Source: Streptomyces uncialis
Lineage (GTDB): Bacteria > Actinomycetota > Actinomycetes > Streptomycetales > Streptomycetaceae
Length of the DNA: 64,000 bases
Direction of reading: 5' to 3'
NCBI RefSeq assembly: GCF_036250755.1
Contig: NZ_CP109583.1
Span: forward strand, 7,045,501 to 7,109,500
The position numbers and the translations under genes are program-made. The notes under the pieces are model-generated. The model did no database searches. It worked only from the letters and a program-made list of their open reading frames with translations, and was not told the DNA's origin. Below, piece by piece: positions 54,024 to 63,559 of the stretch. The first letter of the stretch is position 1, and each line of letters starts with the position of its first letter.

Positions 54024-56765
54024 TCAGCCCCGGGGCCCGGCGGCGTCCCGGCCCCGTGCCCGCGCGCTCGTGTGCCGGGTGGGTGGTGCCGCGGTCGGGT
54101 CCTCGGGCCACGGATGCTTCGGATAGCGGCCCCGCAGCTCCGCCCGCACGGCGCGATAGCCCTCCGCCCAGAACGACGCCAGATCCCCGGTGACCGCCGC
54201 GGGACGCCCGGCGGGCGAGAGCAGATGCACCAGCACCGGTACCCCCGCCACCTCCGGAGTCCTCGCCAGACCGAACATCTCCTGCAACTTCACCGCCAGC
54301 ACCGGCCGTTCCGCGTCCGAGTAGTCCACCCGGACCCGCGACCCGCTGGGCACCTGGATGCGCTCCGGCGCCAACGAGTCCAACCGGGCCGCCTCCCCGC
54401 TCGCCCACGGCAGCAGCCGGGTCAGCGCCCGGCCGGCGTCGATCCGCGCGAGATGCGCCCGCCCCCGGGCACGCCCCAGCTCGGGCTCCAGCCACTCGTG
54501 GGCACGCGCGGTCAACGCCTCGTCCGACACGTCCGGCCAGCCCCCGCCCACCGTGCGGTGCAGGAACGCCAGCCGCTCCCGCAGCCCCATCGCGTCCCGG
54601 TCCCACCGCAGCAGACCCAGCCCTTCCCGCCGCAAGCCCTCCACCAGTGCCTCCCGCACCAGCGCGGGAGCCGGTCGGGCCAGCGGACGGACCACCAGCT
54701 CCACCGCGCCGAGCCGCTCCACCCGGCGGGCCACCAGGTCCCCGTCGGTCCAGGCCACCTCCTCGCCCTCACCGTGCAGGGACCCCGCCGCCCGCCGGGC
54801 GATGTCCTCGTCGACGACCGCGGCGAGCCGCACCCGCGCGTGCCCCGCCCCCGCGGGCCGGTCCGCGACCGCCACCGCCAACCACGGCACCCCCCGCAGA
54901 GCCGAAGCGCCGCCCAGCTCCGCGCGTGTCCCCGACACCATCCGGTAGTCGCCCTCGGCCCGCTCCCGGGCCAGCCGCTCGGGAAACGCCAGCGCCACCA
55001 CCAGCCCCCCGGCGGCGTCCGCCGCGTCACCCCCACGCCCCGGCCCCCCGTCACCCGCCCCGCCTTGACCCGACGAGCGCACCGCCTGTCCGTCGCCCAC
55101 CCCGCCCGCGGGGCCGGACAAACGCCCCGGCCCCGCGTCCCCCTCCCCGACCGGTCCCGTCGAGTGCGCGAGACCCCCGTCAGCCTCTCCGCCCCGGCCG
55201 GACGAACGCGGCCGACCCGCGCCCCCTGACCTGCCCCGGCCGGACGGCCCGGTTTCCGCGTCACCCACCGCCGCGGTGAGTCTGCGCACCTCCTGGCGCC
55301 AGCGCGCGCCGTACCCGTCGACGCCGCGCCGGGCCTCCCGCCACGCCGCCGTCAGATCGTCCCCGTAGTCCCGGGGCGGCTCCTCGCTCAGCAGCGCGAC
55401 CACCTCGGCCGCCCGGCGCGCGCCGAGTTCCGCCGCGCCGTCCAGCAGTGCCCGCCCCAGCCGGGGATGCAGCCCCAGCCTCGCCATCCGCAGCCCCCGG
55501 TCGGTCACCCGTCCCGAATCCGTGTGGACCGCGCCGATCGCGGTCAGCACCGACCGGGCCGCCGCCATCGCCCCGCCCGGCGGGGCGTCCAGCAGCGCCA
55601 GACCCGTGGCCTGCGGATCACCCCACACGGCGGCCTGCAACGCGAACGCCGTCAGATCGGCGACCTTGATCTCCGGCGCCGGGAACCCCGGCAACCGCTC
55701 GTGCTCCGCCGCGGTCCAGCAGCGGTACACCGCGCCCGGCGCCTGCCGCCCGGCCCGGCCCGCGCGCTGCCGGCCGGTCGCGCGCGACGCCCGCACCGTC
55801 GTGAGCGACCCCAGACCCCGCGCGTGGTCCATCCTCGGCTCGCGCGCGAGCCCCGAATCCACCACGACCCGTACGCCCGGCACCGTCAGGCTGGACTCCG
55901 CCACCGAGGTCGTGAGGACCACCCGCCGTCCGGATCCGCCCGCCAGCACCGCGTCCTGCACGGCGGCCGGTGCCCGCCCGTGGACCTGGAGGATCTCCAC
56001 CCCCTCCGTCCCCGCCAACTGGCCCGCCACCCGGGCGATCTCACCCACCCCGGGCAGAAAGCACAGCACGTCGCCCTCCCGCTCCGTGAGGGCACGCCGC
56101 ACCACCGACGTCACATGGGTCAGCAGCACCGGATCGACCCGGGTGCCCTGCGGCGGACGCACCACCCGCGACGGCGGCGCCCACACCACGTCCACCGGAT
56201 GCGACGTCCCCGCCGCCTCGATCACCGGCGCCCCGCCCAGCAGCCGCGCCCATCCGCTCGCGTCGGTCGTCGCCGACGCGGCCACCAGGCGCAGATCGGG
56301 GCGCAGCGCCCCCCGTACATCCAGCAGGAACGCCGCCGTGGTGTCGGCGTCCAGATGCCGCTCATGGCACTCGTCGAGCACCACGGTGTCCACCCCGGAC
56401 ACCTCCTGGTCCCGCTGGAGGCGCTGGAGCAGTACGCCCGTCGTCACGACCTCGACCCGGGTGCGCGGCCCGACGGACCGCTCCCCGCGCACCGTGAATC
56501 CGACGCTCTCCCCGACCTTCTCGCCCAGCAGCCAGGCCATCCGCCGGGCGGCGGCCCGCGCCGCGATCCGCCGGGGCTCCGCGACGACGACCCGCCGGGC
56601 CGGGCCGCCGCCGACCAGCCCGGCGAGCGCCAGCGGCACCAGGGTCGTCTTACCGGTCCCGGGCGGTGCGCACAGCACCGCCGTGCCCTCGCTGTCCAGG
56701 GCCGACATCAGCGCGGGAACGGCGTCGCGTACCGGGAGACGGTCGAGTGCGTCGGTTCGGATCAT
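54024..56765 (-). CDS. hrpB: ATP-dependent RNA helicase HrpB-like (DEAH)
   Basis: 913-residue DEAH/RHA helicase. Motif I CAPPGTGKTTLVPLAL, Ia VVVAEPRRIAARAAARRMA, motif II VVLDECHERHLDADT, III ASATTD, and later motifs VLTTSVAESSLTVPGVRVVVDSGLAREPR and QRAGRAGRQAPGAVYRCW. HrpB C-terminal domain follows (PRDYGDDLTAAWREARRG; ELVVRPLARP; PRGS-type end). About residues 500-580 are a low-complexity Gly/Arg/Ser/Asp insertion (GRGRSGGAGRPRSSGRGG) absent from typical HrpB, seen on the plus strand near 55020-55260. Role in RNA metabolism is family-level. Confidence 0.93.
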   Translation of the reverse strand: MIRTDALDRLPVRDAVPALMSALDSEGTAVLCAPPGTGKTTLVPLALAGLVGGGPARRVVVAEPRRIAARAAARRMAWLLGEKVGESVGFTVRGERSVGPRTRVEVVTTGVLLQRLQRDQEVSGVDTVVLDECHERHLDADTTAAFLLDVRGALRPDLRLVAASATTDASGWARLLGGAPVIEAAGTSHPVDVVWAPPSRVVRPPQGTRVDPVLLTHVTSVVRRALTEREGDVLCFLPGVGEIARVAGQLAGTEGVEILQVHGRAPAAVQDAVLAGGSGRRVVLTTSVAESSLTVPGVRVVVDSGLAREPRMDHARGLGSLTTVRASRATGRQRAGRAGRQAPGAVYRCWTAAEHERLPGFPAPEIKVADLTAFALQAAVWGDPQATGLALLDAPPGGAMAAARSVLTAIGAVHTDSGRVTDRGLRMARLGLHPRLGRALLDGAAELGARRAAEVVALLSEEPPRDYGDDLTAAWREARRGVDGYGARWRQEVRRLTAAVGDAETGPSGRGRSGGAGRPRSSGRGGEADGGLAHSTGPVGEGDAGPGRLSGPAGGVGDGQAVRSSGQGGAGDGGPGRGGDAADAAGGLVVALAFPERLARERAEGDYRMVSGTRAELGGASALRGVPWLAVAVADRPAGAGHARVRLAAVVDEDIARRAAGSLHGEGEEVAWTDGDLVARRVERLGAVELVVRPLARPAPALVREALVEGLRREGLGLLRWDRDAMGLRERLAFLHRTVGGGWPDVSDEALTARAHEWLEPELGRARGRAHLARIDAGRALTRLLPWASGEAARLDSLAPERIQVPSGSRVRVDYSDAERPVLAVKLQEMFGLARTPEVAGVPVLVHLLSPAGRPAAVTGDLASFWAEGYRAVRAELRGRYPKHPWPEDPTAAPPTRHTSARARGRDAAGPRG

Positions 56766-56905
56766 GCGGCCAGTGTGGTGCCTCGGCGAAATCGGTGTGC
56801 GCGGTTGTCCACAGGCACGGCAGGATCAACGGATCGTATGACTTACGCCGATCCCACCAGGTCGGGCGGCCGTGCGACGGGCGGGCTCCGCCGGATTCCC
56901 GGGGC

Positions 56906-57790
56906 TCAGTCGTCCCGGTCGCACACGAAGATCGCCGTGCCGGGGATCAGATGTCCCCGCAGCGGGGACCAGCCGCCCCACTCCTCCCGGTTCCACAGCG
57001 GCCACTCCGGTTCCACCAGGTCCACCAGCCGGAATCCGCCGGCCACCACGTCCCGTACCCGGTCGCCGACCGTCCGGTGGTGCTCGACGTACACGGCGTC
57101 GCCGTCCTCGTCCTGCTCCACGTACGGCGTGCGGTCGAAGTAGGACGCCGATACCGACAACCCCTCCGGGCCCGGCTCGTCGGGGAAGGACCACCGGATC
57201 GGGTGGGTCACCGAGAACACGAAACGGCCGCCGGGCCGCAGCACCCGGCGCACCTCCCGCAGCACCGCCACCGGGTCCGCGACGAACGGCAGTGCCCCGT
57301 ACGCCGAGCACGCCAGGTCGAACGAGCCGTCGCGGAACGGCAGGGTCCCCGCGTCGGCCTCCACCAGCGCCACGCCGTCGCCGCCGATCCGCAGCGCGTG
57401 CTGGAGCTGCCGGTGCGAGAGGTCCAGCGCCACCGGCAGTGCCCCCTGGGCGGCCAGCCAGCGTGAGCACTGGGCGGCCCCCGCGCCGATCTCCAGCACC
57501 CGCCGGTCCTTGAGACCGGCCGCCGGGGCCAGCAGCCGCGCGTCCGCCTCGTCCAGTCCCTCGGGGCCCCAGACGAAGCGGTCGTCCCCGAGGAACGCGC
57601 CGTGATCGCTCTGGTACTCGTCGGCGTTGCTGTCCCACCAGCCGCGGTTCGCGCGGCTGCTCTCCGTGCCCGAGACGGTACGCCGGGTGGCTTCCGGTTC
57701 GGGCTGTTCGGACTCTTGGATGATCGGCTCCCTCGTCGTACTCTTCCGTCCAACCGCCGTGGGGGCCCCGCGTTCCGGCCGCGTCGGCAT
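56906..57790 (-). CDS. Class I SAM-dependent methyltransferase
   Basis: About 270-294 residues. The core from WWDSNADEYQSDHGAFLGDDRFVWGPEGLDE to the C-terminus is intact: motif I VLEIGAGAAQCSRWL, motif II LPVALDLSHRQLQHAL, ADAGTLPFRDGSFDLACSAYGALPFV, REVRRVLRPGGRFVFSVTHP. Substrate unknown. The usual start would be about residue 23 of this annotation, where the codons are ATC ATC (57722-57724 and 57719-57721) after a good GAGGGA site, with no ATG or GTG. I used the ATG at 57790 (MPTRPERG); another lies at 57877, overlapping the rpsA promoter. Convergent with hrpB? No: same strand, divergent from rpsA. Confidence 0.8.
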   Translation of the reverse strand: MPTRPERGAPTAVGRKSTTREPIIQESEQPEPEATRRTVSGTESSRANRGWWDSNADEYQSDHGAFLGDDRFVWGPEGLDEADARLLAPAAGLKDRRVLEIGAGAAQCSRWLAAQGALPVALDLSHRQLQHALRIGGDGVALVEADAGTLPFRDGSFDLACSAYGALPFVADPVAVLREVRRVLRPGGRFVFSVTHPIRWSFPDEPGPEGLSVSASYFDRTPYVEQDEDGDAVYVEHHRTVGDRVRDVVAGGFRLVDLVEPEWPLWNREEWGGWSPLRGHLIPGTAIFVCDRDD

Positions 57791-57876
57791 GAGGCGCGGT
57801 ACGGCTGCCGCGGCCTCACGGATCAGTTCTTGTGCCGGGTATGCGGCGATCCGCCCCGGGTGTGCGTCTTCGCGCA

Positions 57877-57905
57877 TTGACCCTGTCCGGCTGCCCCCGT
57901 ATGCT
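57877..57905 (+). promoter_or_regulatory. rpsA promoter
   Basis: TTGACC (57877-57882), 17-bp spacer, TATGCT (57900-57905): close to the housekeeping sigma consensus. Transcription would start near 57912 and leave a leader of about 200 nt before the rpsA ATG. Confidence 0.75.
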
Positions 57906-57911
57906 ACAAGT

Positions 57912-58114
57912 TGCGCTGCGAGCCTGCGCTCCTCAGACAGAGCAGGCTGCGCTCGCGTCTGTTGTATGTCCTTTCGGTTCTTGAGGTGTGTTTCCGGGTC
58001 CCTTCGGGGAAGCGGGGGCGTGCCTTTCAGGCTGTCCGGCTTCTTCAGAGCGACAACGGCTCCCGGCGTAGCAGTACCTACGACTTCAATGTCCGTACCG
58101 GAGCCCTTTCCCAC
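57912..58114 (+). promoter_or_regulatory. rpsA mRNA leader with hairpins
   Basis: About 200 transcribed bases before rpsA. It can fold AGCCTGC (57921-57927)/GCAGGCT (57942-57948) and a short TCCC-TTCG-GGGA hairpin near 58000-58011, and further stems. S1 is autoregulated in other bacteria by binding its leader; whether these structures serve that is inference. Confidence 0.45.
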
Positions 58115-59629
58115 ATGACGAGCAGCACCGAGACCACCGCAACCACCCCGCAGGTAGCGGTCAACGACATCGGTAACGAGGAAGCCTTCCTCGCCGCGAT
58201 CGACGAGACGATCAAGTACTTCAACGACGGCGACATCGTCGACGGCGTCATCGTGAAGGTCGACCGGGACGAGGTCCTGCTCGACATCGGTTATAAGACC
58301 GAAGGTGTCATCCCGAGCCGCGAGCTCTCGATCAAGCACGACGTCGACCCCAATGAGGTCGTCGCCGTCGGTGACGAGATCGAAGCCCTTGTCCTTCAGA
58401 AGGAGGACAAGGAAGGCCGCCTGATCCTCTCGAAGAAGCGTGCCCAGTACGAACGTGCCTGGGGCACCATCGAGAAGATCAAGGAAGAGGACGGCATCGT
58501 CACCGGTACCGTCATCGAGGTCGTCAAGGGTGGTCTCATCCTCGACATCGGCCTCCGTGGCTTCCTCCCGGCCTCCCTGGTCGAGATGCGCCGTGTCCGC
58601 GACCTCCAGCCGTACGTCGGCAAGGAGCTCGAAGCCAAGATCATCGAGCTGGACAAGAACCGCAACAACGTGGTCCTGTCCCGCCGTGCCTGGCTGGAGC
58701 AGACGCAGTCCGAGGTCCGCCAGACGTTCCTCACCACCCTCCAGAAGGGCCAGGTCCGTTCGGGCGTCGTGTCCTCGATCGTCAACTTCGGTGCCTTCGT
58801 GGACCTGGGTGGCGTCGACGGACTCGTCCACGTCTCCGAGCTCTCCTGGAAGCACATCGACCACCCCTCCGAGGTTGTCGAGGTCGGTCAGGAAGTCACC
58901 GTCGAGGTTCTCGACGTGGACATGGACCGCGAGCGTGTCTCCCTGTCGCTCAAGGCGACGCAGGAAGACCCGTGGCAGCAGTTCGCCCGGACGCACCAGA
59001 TCGGTCAGGTCGTCCCCGGCAAGGTCACCAAGCTCGTTCCGTTCGGTGCGTTCGTCCGCGTGGACGAGGGCATCGAGGGCCTGGTCCACATCTCCGAGCT
59101 GGCCGAGCGCCACGTGGAGATCCCGGAGCAGGTCGTCCAGGTCAACGACGAGATCTTCGTCAAGGTCATCGACATCGACCTTGAGCGCCGCCGCATCAGC
59201 CTTTCGCTGAAGCAGGCCAACGAGTCCTTCGGCGCCGACCCGGCCTCGGTCGAGTTCGACCCGACGCTCTACGGCATGGCCGCGTCGTACGACGACCAGG
59301 GGAACTACATCTACCCCGAGGGCTTCGACCCCGAGACCAACGACTGGCTCGACGGGTACGAGAAGCAGCGCGAGGAGTGGGAGCGCCAGTACGCCGAGGC
59401 GCAGTCCCGCTTCGAGCAGCACCAGGCCCAGGTCATCAAGTCCCGCGAGGCCGACGCGCAGGCCGCTGCCGAGGGTGGCGACAGTGCCGCTGCTCCGGCC
59501 GCGTCCGGTGGCAGCGGTGGCGGTGGCGGCGGTTCGTACTCCTCGGAGTCCGCGGACAACTCCGGTGCCCTGGCTTCGGACGAGGCGCTCGCCGCGCTTC
59601 GCGAGAAGCTGGCCGGTGGCCAGAGCTGA
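58115..59629 (+). CDS. rpsA: 30S ribosomal protein S1
   Basis: 504-residue S1 with four S1 (OB-fold) repeats at about residues 35-105, 120-190, 205-275 and 290-362, e.g. GDIVDGVIVKVDRDEVLLDIGYKTEGVIPSREL, GIVTGTVIEVVKGGLILDIGLRGFLPASL, GVVSSIVNFGAFVDLGGVDGLVHVSEL and VPGKVTKLVPFGAFVRVDEGIEGLVHISEL (each read in parts). The actinobacterial C-terminal tail follows (Glu/Gln-rich, then GGSGGGGGGSYSS and LASDEALAALREKLAGGQS). It helps mRNA docking on the 30S subunit. Start ATG at 58115. The codons are unusually optimal, as expected for high expression. Confidence 0.96.
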   Translation: MTSSTETTATTPQVAVNDIGNEEAFLAAIDETIKYFNDGDIVDGVIVKVDRDEVLLDIGYKTEGVIPSRELSIKHDVDPNEVVAVGDEIEALVLQKEDKEGRLILSKKRAQYERAWGTIEKIKEEDGIVTGTVIEVVKGGLILDIGLRGFLPASLVEMRRVRDLQPYVGKELEAKIIELDKNRNNVVLSRRAWLEQTQSEVRQTFLTTLQKGQVRSGVVSSIVNFGAFVDLGGVDGLVHVSELSWKHIDHPSEVVEVGQEVTVEVLDVDMDRERVSLSLKATQEDPWQQFARTHQIGQVVPGKVTKLVPFGAFVRVDEGIEGLVHISELAERHVEIPEQVVQVNDEIFVKVIDIDLERRRISLSLKQANESFGADPASVEFDPTLYGMAASYDDQGNYIYPEGFDPETNDWLDGYEKQREEWERQYAEAQSRFEQHQAQVIKSREADAQAAAEGGDSAAAPAASGGSGGGGGGSYSSESADNSGALASDEALAALREKLAGGQS

Positions 59630-59660
59630 CGCTTGACCTCAGGCGCTAGTCGCTGATGTT

Positions 59661-59694
59661 GTCGGGCCCGCACCCTCCGGGGTGCGGGCCCGAC
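59661..59694 (+). terminator. rpsA terminator
   Basis: GTCGGGCCCGCACCC (59661-59675) pairs perfectly with GGGTGCGGGCCCGAC (59680-59694) around a TCCG tetraloop, then GCTGTTTCC. Confidence 0.85.
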
Positions 59695-59890
59695 GCTGTT
59701 TCCACCGCCGCCCGCCGGGGACAACCACTACGCGCGCGTGCCCGTCGGCACCGTCGCGGGTGCGGACCGGCCGGTATGCCACCCAGGAGTGTCCGGGCGG
59801 ACGGATGAGCGAGCGGGTGCCGACCGGCCGGACGGGGAATGCCTCCGCTCCGCAGCGTGTTCTGACTGAGGGACACGAGGAGGAGCGGCT

Positions 59891-60829
59891 GTGCTTGATC
59901 CGCAGGGTTTGTACGCTTGGGAACCGAAGGGCCTGGCCGTCGTCGATGTGGCGCTCGCCCAGGAGTCCGCCGGACTGGTGATGCTGTACCACTTCGACGG
60001 ATACATCGACGCGGGGGAAGCCGGTGACCAGATCGTCGAACGGCTGCTGGAGTCGCTGCCTCACCAGGTCGTCGCCCGTTTCGACCACGACCGACTGGTG
60101 GACTACCGCGCACGGCGCCCCCTGTTGACGTTCCGGCGTGACCGCTGGACCGCCTACGAGGTGCCCTCTCTGGAGGTGCGTCTGGTGCAGGACACCACCG
60201 GCGCGCCCTTCCTGCTGCTGTCCGGCCCCGAACCGGACATCGAGTGGGAGCGCTTCGCCGCCGCCGTCCAGCAGATCGTCGAACGGCTCGGTGTGCGCCT
60301 CGCGGTGAACTTCCACGGCATCCCCATGGGCGTCCCGCACACCCGGCCCGTGGGCCTCACCCCGCACGGCAGCCGCACCGACCTGGTGCCCGGCCACCGC
60401 AGCCCCTTCGACGAGGCACAGGTGCCCGGCAGCGCCGAGTCCCTGGTCGAGTACCGCCTCATGGAAGCGGGCCACGACGTCCTCGGGGTCGCCGCGCACG
60501 TCCCGCACTACATCGCCCGCTCCCCGTACCCGGACGCGGCCCTCACCGTCCTCGAAGCCATCACCTCCGCGACCGGCCTGGTCCTGCCGAGCATCGCGCA
60601 CTCCCTGCGCACCGAGGCGCACCGCACCCAGAACGAGATCGACCGGCAGATCCGGGAGGGCGACGAGGAACTGGTCGCCCTCGTCCAGGGGCTGGAGCAC
60701 CAGTACGACGCGGCGGCCGGCGCCGAGAGCCGCGGCAACATGCTCGCGGAACCCACCGACATCCCCTCCGCCGACGAGATCGGCCTGGAGTTCGAGCGCT
60801 TCCTCGCGGAACGCGAGGGCGACGGCTGA
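59891..60829 (+). CDS. PAC2-family (proteasome assembly chaperone-like) protein
   Basis: 312-residue protein starting with GTG at 59891 ([15 protein letters not shown]) after GAGGAGCGG. Family features: [64 protein letters not shown] and [23 protein letters not shown] (in parts). The PAC2 fold is found in archaeal and eukaryotic proteasome assembly chaperones and widely in actinobacteria, where a link with the 20S proteasome is plausible but unproved. Its neighbour is coaE, in the same direction. Confidence 0.88.
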   Translation: MLDPQGLYAWEPKGLAVVDVALAQESAGLVMLYHFDGYIDAGEAGDQIVERLLESLPHQVVARFDHDRLVDYRARRPLLTFRRDRWTAYEVPSLEVRLVQDTTGAPFLLLSGPEPDIEWERFAAAVQQIVERLGVRLAVNFHGIPMGVPHTRPVGLTPHGSRTDLVPGHRSPFDEAQVPGSAESLVEYRLMEAGHDVLGVAAHVPHYIARSPYPDAALTVLEAITSATGLVLPSIAHSLRTEAHRTQNEIDRQIREGDEELVALVQGLEHQYDAAAGAESRGNMLAEPTDIPSADEIGLEFERFLAEREGDG

Positions 60830-60911
60830 CCCCGCCCGGCAACCCTCCTCACGGCCACCCCGCGCGCGGGGTGGCCGTCGGGCGTCCAGGGGCAGGGCCT
60901 AAGCTGCGGGC

Positions 60912-61520
60912 ATGCTGACTGTGGGCCTGACCGGGGGTATCGGCGCCGGGAAGAGCGAGGTGTCGCGGCTGCTCGTGGAGCACGGCGCGGTCCTTGTCGA
61001 CGCGGACCGGATCGCCCGGGAAGTGGTCGAGCCGGGAACCCCCGGGCTGGCCGCCATCGTCGACGCCTTCGGCGAGCAGGTGCTCGCCGAGGACGGTTCG
61101 CTGGACCGCCCCGCCCTGGGCGCGATCGTCTTCGCCGACGCCGACCGGCTCGCCGTCCTCAACGGCATCGTGCACCCCCTGGTCGGTGCTCGCTCCGCGG
61201 AGCTGAAGGCTGCCGCCCCCGACGACGCGGTCGTGGTGCAGGACGTCCCGCTCCTCACGGAGAACGGCCTCCAGGACCGGTACGACCTGGTGATCGTGGT
61301 GGACACGAGCCCCGCCACCCAGCTCGACCGGCTGGTACGGCTGCGCGGCATGACCGAGGCGGACGCCCGCGCGCGGATGGCCGCGCAGGCCACCCGCGCC
61401 CAGCGGCTGGCCATCGCCGACATCGTGATCGACAACGACGTACCCCGCGGCGAGCTGAGCGCGCGTGTGACGGAGGTCTGGGCCGAACTCCTGCGGCGTG
61501 CCACCATGAAGTCCGGCTGA
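60912..61520 (+). CDS. coaE: Dephospho-CoA kinase
   Basis: 202-residue P-loop kinase catalysing the last step of CoA synthesis. [21 protein letters not shown] has the Walker A at residues 8-15; [23 protein letters not shown] is the adenine/CoA side; [47 protein letters not shown] (in parts, LID region); [24 protein letters not shown] (60900-60905) lies 6 bases before the ATG and there is no Shine-Dalgarno, consistent with leaderless initiation. Confidence 0.96.
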   Translation: MLTVGLTGGIGAGKSEVSRLLVEHGAVLVDADRIAREVVEPGTPGLAAIVDAFGEQVLAEDGSLDRPALGAIVFADADRLAVLNGIVHPLVGARSAELKAAAPDDAVVVQDVPLLTENGLQDRYDLVIVVDTSPATQLDRLVRLRGMTEADARARMAAQATRAQRLAIADIVIDNDVPRGELSARVTEVWAELLRRATMKSG

Positions 61521-61634
61521 CCGCCGGGGCCCGCCCCGGCCGGTGTGCCCGCGCACTCCGGCGCGGACCGGCCGCCGGGAATATGCCCGCGCGTGAGGGG
61601 CGTTGAAGCGGGGAGCGAGGGGAAGGAATGGGTC

Positions 61635-62015
61635 GTGCCCGAGCGCAGCGGATCAACCCGACGTACGCCGGAAACTCTTGTCATCGACTTCCGCGCCGCC
61701 GAACACCTCCTGGCCGCGCGTGACCCCCGGGGAGCCGTGAAGCTCCTCGACCCGGTCATCGCCGCCCACCCGGAGAACACCGCGGCCCGGTTGCTGCGCG
61801 CGCGTGCCTTCTTCGCCGCGGCCCAGCTGAGGCCCGCGGAGCTGGAGTTCACGATCGTGCTGGAGCGGGAGCCGGACAACGCCTTCGCGCACTTCGCGCT
61901 GGCCCGCACCTATGAGCGGGCCGGCCGCCCCGAGCAGGCCGTACGGCACTTCCGGCTCGCCGCCGCGCTGGATCCCAACCCCGATTACCTGGCCGCGGCC
62001 CACTTCGACGACTGA
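61635..62015 (+). CDS. Small TPR-repeat protein
   Basis: 126-residue protein; GTG at 61635 (VPERSGSTRRTPETLV) after GGAAGGAA. Three TPR-like helix pairs: DFRAAEHLLAARDPRGAVKLLDPVIAAHPENTAARLLRARAFFAAAQLRPAELEFTIVLEREPDNAFAHFALARTYERAGRPEQAVRHFRLAAALDPNPDY (read in parts). Ends AAHFDD. A protein-interaction scaffold; partner not known. Downstream of coaE, same direction, 114 bases apart. Confidence 0.85.
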   Translation: MPERSGSTRRTPETLVIDFRAAEHLLAARDPRGAVKLLDPVIAAHPENTAARLLRARAFFAAAQLRPAELEFTIVLEREPDNAFAHFALARTYERAGRPEQAVRHFRLAAALDPNPDYLAAAHFDD

Positions 62016-62047
62016 CCGGGCCCCGGTCCCGACCGGCACCGGGCGCG

Positions 62048-62311
62048 TCAGCGGTCCGACGGCGGCTGGTAGGGCGGGATGTCCCGGCCGGGCTGGAAGT
62101 GCGGGCCCTGGCGGATGTGCCGGACCACCACGACCATGTCGACGACGGTGATCAGCCACAGGGTGGCGCAGGCCGCCGCCCAGCCGGGATGACCGATCAG
62201 GACGAAGGCCACCGTCCCGGCGACCGCCCAGATCATCCCCCACAGGCTCAGCCAGAACCGCATACGCAGGGGACTGCGCGCGGTCATCGGTTCACTGCCC
62301 GTACGCATCAC
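62048..62311 (-). CDS. DUF6343-like small membrane protein
   Basis: 87-residue protein. The GTG at 62311 lies 8 bases after AGGAG; the ATG at 62317 is only 2 bases from it, so GTG is preferred. Two hydrophobic helices (LWGMIWAVAGTVAFVLIGHPGWAAACATLWLITVVDMVVVV, in parts) are preceded by TARSPLRMRFWLS and followed by RHIRQGPHFQPGRDIPPYQPPSDR, a pattern I recognise from the DUF6343 family. Function unknown. Its end is convergent with the TPR gene and its start divergent from 62457. Confidence 0.75.
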   Translation of the reverse strand: MMRTGSEPMTARSPLRMRFWLSLWGMIWAVAGTVAFVLIGHPGWAAACATLWLITVVDMVVVVRHIRQGPHFQPGRDIPPYQPPSDR

Positions 62312-62456
62312 GCTCATCACTCCTGACTGCAACGTACCTCTGTTCCCGGCGCGGCGGGCACCCGGGCGACGGACGCCCGGCACACCGGCCGGGCACTTCC
62401 GCTGGCCGTGGCGCGTTCCCAGTGCGACAACGGGGACCGTCGGACGGGGGACGATC

Positions 62457-63488
62457 ATGGGAGCCGAGGACGGGGGCGGCCCGGTGGTGGAGGCGGTGCG
62501 CGCGGACGAGTGGGGCGCGCGCTGGCTGGCGGAGCTGGAGCGGCCGGAGGTCGCACGGCTGACGGCCGTGCTGCCGGAGGCCGGGGAGCTGCCGGAGATC
62601 CTGCTGGACCTCGCGGTGCCGCACGAGTCGGTCAACGAGCTGGTCGCCCTGCGCCGTCGTTTCGATCGGGAACCGCAGTGGCGATGGCTGCTGGACCGCG
62701 CGCTGAGCGGGCTGCTCCACCGGCCCGACGAGCCCGGTGCGGCCATCGGGCCCGGCACCCCACCGGTCGACGATCCGCTGGGCCGCTGCTTCCCGGTCTT
62801 CGTGTACCTGGCGGCGCTGCCGCACGCCCTGGCCCATCACCGGCGCCACGGCGTCGACCCGGAGGTGTCCCGGCGCACCCTCGCCGATCTAGGCCGGCAG
62901 ATCGCCCTCCACCGCGGACGGCACGGCCGTACGGGACTGTCGACGCCCCGTTGGCCCTCGCTGCACTTCAGAGGCGAGCTGTACCAGCTGGGGCGGCTCC
63001 AGTTCCAGCGCACGGTGCTCACGGAGAAGCTCGCGCCCCTGGTGACGGCGGCCGGTGCGGCTCCGGGGCCCGACGCCCCCGCCCTGGATCTGCACATCCC
63101 CGACTTCCTCGGACCACTGTCGCCCGACGCGGTCGAGCGGTCGCTGGAGCTGGCCCGCGCCTTCTTCCCGCGCCACTATCCGCAGGAGGACCACCAGGTC
63201 GCCATGTGCGCCTCCTGGCTGCTGGACCCGCAGCTCAGGGCGTATCTGCCGGCCGATTCCAACATCGTCGCGTTCCAGCGGCGGTTCAGACCCGCCCCCC
63301 TCGATCCGGAACCGGACGACGAGGGTCCGATCCGTTTCGTCTTCGGTGAGGTGGTACCGCTGTCCGAGCTGCCGCGGCGGACGACGATGGAGCGGGCGAT
63401 CGGCGACCATCTGCGGTCCGGGGGGCACTGGCACTTCGGGCGGGGCTGGTTCCCGCTGCGGGACGGCGCCGGGTCACTGCCCGTCTGA
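62457..63488 (+). CDS. Acyltransferase-domain (NAT_N/GNAT_C-like) protein
   Basis: 343-residue protein. The layout (VPHESVNELVALRRRFDREPQWRWLLDRAL; RCFPVFVYLAALPHALAHHRRHGVDPEVSRRTLADLGRQIALHR; LHFRGELYQLGRLQFQR; DLHIPDFLGPLSPDAVERSLELARAFFPRHYP; ASWLLDPQLRAYLPADSNIVAFQRRF, all in parts) matches actinobacterial proteins with NAT_N and GNAT_C acyltransferase domains. Substrate unknown. ATG at 62457; divergent from the DUF6343-like gene. A methyltransferase gene follows 71 bases downstream. Confidence 0.8.
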   Translation: MGAEDGGGPVVEAVRADEWGARWLAELERPEVARLTAVLPEAGELPEILLDLAVPHESVNELVALRRRFDREPQWRWLLDRALSGLLHRPDEPGAAIGPGTPPVDDPLGRCFPVFVYLAALPHALAHHRRHGVDPEVSRRTLADLGRQIALHRGRHGRTGLSTPRWPSLHFRGELYQLGRLQFQRTVLTEKLAPLVTAAGAAPGPDAPALDLHIPDFLGPLSPDAVERSLELARAFFPRHYPQEDHQVAMCASWLLDPQLRAYLPADSNIVAFQRRFRPAPLDPEPDDEGPIRFVFGEVVPLSELPRRTTMERAIGDHLRSGGHWHFGRGWFPLRDGAGSLPV

Positions 63489-63559
63489 GCGTGGGAGGTT
63501 GACGCGTTCCGCTCGTACGGACCGGGAACCGCCGTGACGGGCTGGTTCGTTGGGCCGGT

